A stretch of DNA of 6,388 bases, from contig PKWK01000055.1 of NCBI GenBank assembly GCA_003133205.1, forward strand, positions 36,135 through 42,522, read 5' to 3'. Shown in pieces: positions 4,988 through 6,388 of the stretch. This stretch comes from Granulicella sp. (lineage in GTDB: Bacteria > Acidobacteriota > Terriglobia > Terriglobales > Acidobacteriaceae). Made by a program: the position numbers and the translations under genes. Under the pieces are notes generated by a model that saw nothing but the letters and a program-made list of their open reading frames with translations, searched no databases and was not told the DNA's origin. Each line of letters starts with the position of its first letter. The stretch's first letter is position 1.

Positions 4988-6031
4988 TCATGTTTTGTCT
5001 TCGATGGCAGACAATTTCTTCACTTGCTCTTGAATTTTTTTGCACTTGACCATCAGGAGATCAAAGGATTCGGCGTCTTCAAGAAGGAGGCCGTCTTCGA
5101 GCATCCGCTGATAGTCACCTCGCAGTGCATCGAGCGCATTTCCCTCGGGTACGATGGTGAGGCCGCTGTGCAGGTCGGCAAGATAATCGATCCGATTTCC
5201 AGCCGCGTCTTTCTCGGCGAAGAACGAATTCTTGTGGATCGCCACCGCTTCTGCAATGTTGCGTGCGGCCAGCGCGTTCACGAGGTGACCGGCTTCTTCA
5301 AGGCGAACGAGGTCATGAAAGTGCCGGGAAAACCGGTCACTCAGTCCTGCTCCGCCCTGTGCGCAATAGACATGAGCGGCGGTTGCCTTCTCCCAAAATA
5401 TGCGCGAAATGTCCATCACCCGCGGACTCGCAACTGGGAATGAAACCCCGGAGATGTACTCCTCAATATCGCAGCGGACAGGGCGCACGCTGCTCGGCTC
5501 GCCGGTCGAACGAGCGCCGAATTCGAGCATGACCCTGGGAAGCGCGTAGCTGGACGCGGCGGCGACGGGTTTGTAATCAATGAATATGCACCCATCCGTG
5601 ACGCGGCTTGTGGCCGTCGGAAGTCCGGCCAGTCCGGCTTGCACGATTGGGTGGGCGCTGTCGCGAAGCCATGCCGGGAGAAGTTCCTTGCGGATTTCAT
5701 CCGACCATTTCTTCTCCTGGCTTCTGTTCGGTGGAATCGCGTCCAGGCCGTCAGGAGCATTCCCGACAAGTCGTGGCGCAAGTGCCCGAATGTCGTAAGT
5801 AAGGTCCACATCCTCGGAAAATCTGCGTATCGCTTTGTATGCTTTTGAGAGAGCGGTGCCGCCCTTGAACGCCAGATGGGAGCCAAGCGGAGACGTAAAC
5901 AATGTCGAGAGCGACCAGACGACCCAGATGTCTTTCTCCAAGAGATGGGCAGGTCTGCCAGAGGCCGATGCCGCTACCTGGAGAGCCTCTTCCTGCTCTT
6001 TGGCGCTCAGATGGAAGAAGCTCTCAGGCAT
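4988..6031 (-). CDS. AbiEii/AbiGii-family nucleotidyltransferase toxin, 347 residues
   Basis: This is the toxin of a type IV (AbiE-like) toxin-antitoxin system. Such enzymes have a DNA polymerase beta-type nucleotidyltransferase fold; relatives transfer nucleotides to tRNA and halt growth, and some give phage resistance by abortive infection. Visible motifs are FKGGTALSKAY (Gly57-Gly58, Lys63), RRFSEDVDLTYD with the metal-binding Asp74 and Asp76, WEKATAAH with Lys215, and HDLVRL with Asp240, the family's motif order. The length is typical or slightly long (about 300-350). No signal peptide or membrane segment is seen. I chose the ATG at 6031, whose ATGCCTGA overlaps the antitoxin stop by eight bases, with GGGA nine bases upstream. 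A GTG at 6046 would add MGQKT. The overlap implies translational coupling, with the antitoxin made first. All catalytic residues are present, so it should be active. Confidence 0.93.
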   Translation of the reverse strand: MPESFFHLSAKEQEEALQVAASASGRPAHLLEKDIWVVWSLSTLFTSPLGSHLAFKGGTALSKAYKAIRRFSEDVDLTYDIRALAPRLVGNAPDGLDAIPPNRSQEKKWSDEIRKELLPAWLRDSAHPIVQAGLAGLPTATSRVTDGCIFIDYKPVAAASSYALPRVMLEFGARSTGEPSSVRPVRCDIEEYISGVSFPVASPRVMDISRIFWEKATAAHVYCAQGGAGLSDRFSRHFHDLVRLEEAGHLVNALAARNIAEAVAIHKNSFFAEKDAAGNRIDYLADLHSGLTIVPEGNALDALRGDYQRMLEDGLLLEDAESFDLLMVKCKKIQEQVKKLSAIEDKT

Positions 6032-6388
6032 AGTTTTCTGTCCCACTCAGTGCGGTTGCCAACCAGAGCGGCAACCGTGAGCTTTGCTGGGATATGCGCT
6101 GGAATTCAGAGCGCGGGACTCTTGTCTCGATCTCCTTCAACGCCTGGTTGACCTTCTCCGGGCCAGCCCATGCGAGAGCGCGAATGATCTCCCCAGCGGG
6201 ATCTTTGGCAAGGGTGAGTTGCCACGCCGGTACGTGTTGTAGATGGACGACCTGCTTGCCCAAAGTGAATTTGCGGCTCTTCCCAGAGGTTGAATAGACG
6301 GTTCGGGTTGGCACCTGCGTCGTCAATCCAAGAGCATTGGCAGAGCTGGCTCCCGAAGGGACGACGGTCTCTCCGCGCTGACGGGACA
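6024..6388 (-). CDS. DUF6088 / AbiEi-type antitoxin, C-terminal part (5' end beyond window)
   Basis: This is the cognate antitoxin and probable autorepressor of the AbiEii-type toxin. The frame is open to the right edge, giving 120 visible residues; roughly the first 80, which should hold the winged-helix DNA-binding domain, lie outside. The visible part has the DUF6088 signature: ETVVPSGASSANALGLTTQVPTRTVY (window-edge residues about 6-31), then STSGKSRKFTLGKQVVHLQHVP, the helical AGEIIRALAWAGPEKVNQAL, and the ending LPLWLATALSG. A TTG at 6326 could be mistaken for a start, but it falls inside the conserved PSGAxxANALGLxTQVP motif, so the gene clearly begins further right. It overlaps the toxin by eight bases. 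AbiEi proteins neutralise the toxin without a stable complex in known cases and repress their own promoter, which would lie beyond the window. Confidence 0.9.
   Translation of the reverse strand, partial: SRQRGETVVPSGASSANALGLTTQVPTRTVYSTSGKSRKFTLGKQVVHLQHVPAWQLTLAKDPAGEIIRALAWAGPEKVNQALKEIETRVPRSEFQRISQQSSRLPLWLATALSGTENYA

Overview
The window reads as a high-GC bacterial chromosome, most likely from the Acidobacteriota (Terriglobia type). That assignment is an inference from the composition and from the general look of the small zinc-ribbon and hypothetical proteins. No rRNA or other marker gene is present to settle it.

Layout. (1) Positions 1-441 (minus) hold the first 147 codons of an aldehyde dehydrogenase close to lactaldehyde/glycolaldehyde dehydrogenase AldA, which looks like ordinary chromosomal backbone. 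(2) About 380 bases of non-coding DNA follow. They end at 824-868 (minus) in exactly the 3' part of a tRNA-Lys(CUU), from the first base of the anticodon loop to the encoded CCA. The 5' half is missing and the flanking DNA does not complete the anticodon stem. This is the classic scar of tyrosine-recombinase integration into a tRNA gene. From its orientation, the inserted DNA should be everything to the right (about 869 onward), with the intact tRNA-Lys beyond the right edge of the window. (3) The right-hand side fits a genomic island. It has two small unknown proteins (1115-1507 and 1561-1833, plus), a terminator-like hairpin (2022-2060), a small protein with one CxxC pair (2179-2394, plus) and an exported protein with a C-terminal lysozyme-inhibitor-like (LprI/DUF1311) domain (2521-3645, plus). 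A cluster of palindromes and hairpins (3662-3774) comes next. (4) On the minus strand lie a SRAP/YedK (HMCES-type) protein with all key residues but a shortened C-terminus (3891-4430), a two-CxxC zinc-ribbon protein (4570-4815), and a type IV toxin-antitoxin pair: an AbiEii-type nucleotidyltransferase toxin (4988-6031) overlapped by its DUF6088/AbiEi-type antitoxin (6024 to the window edge).

How the parts fit. The AbiE-type pair is a translationally coupled operon. It is the clearest functional unit and the kind of cargo that stabilises or defends an island. The SRAP protein is a DNA-lesion sensor often found near mobile or defence genes. A 24-bp direct repeat (23 of 24 identical) brackets the SRAP gene, one copy abutting its start codon and the other lying beyond its stop. 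No integrase, transposase or CRISPR array is recognisable in the window, and no wholly new system can be shown. The best new leads are the island boundary, the repeat-bracketed truncated SRAP gene and the exported LprI-like protein.
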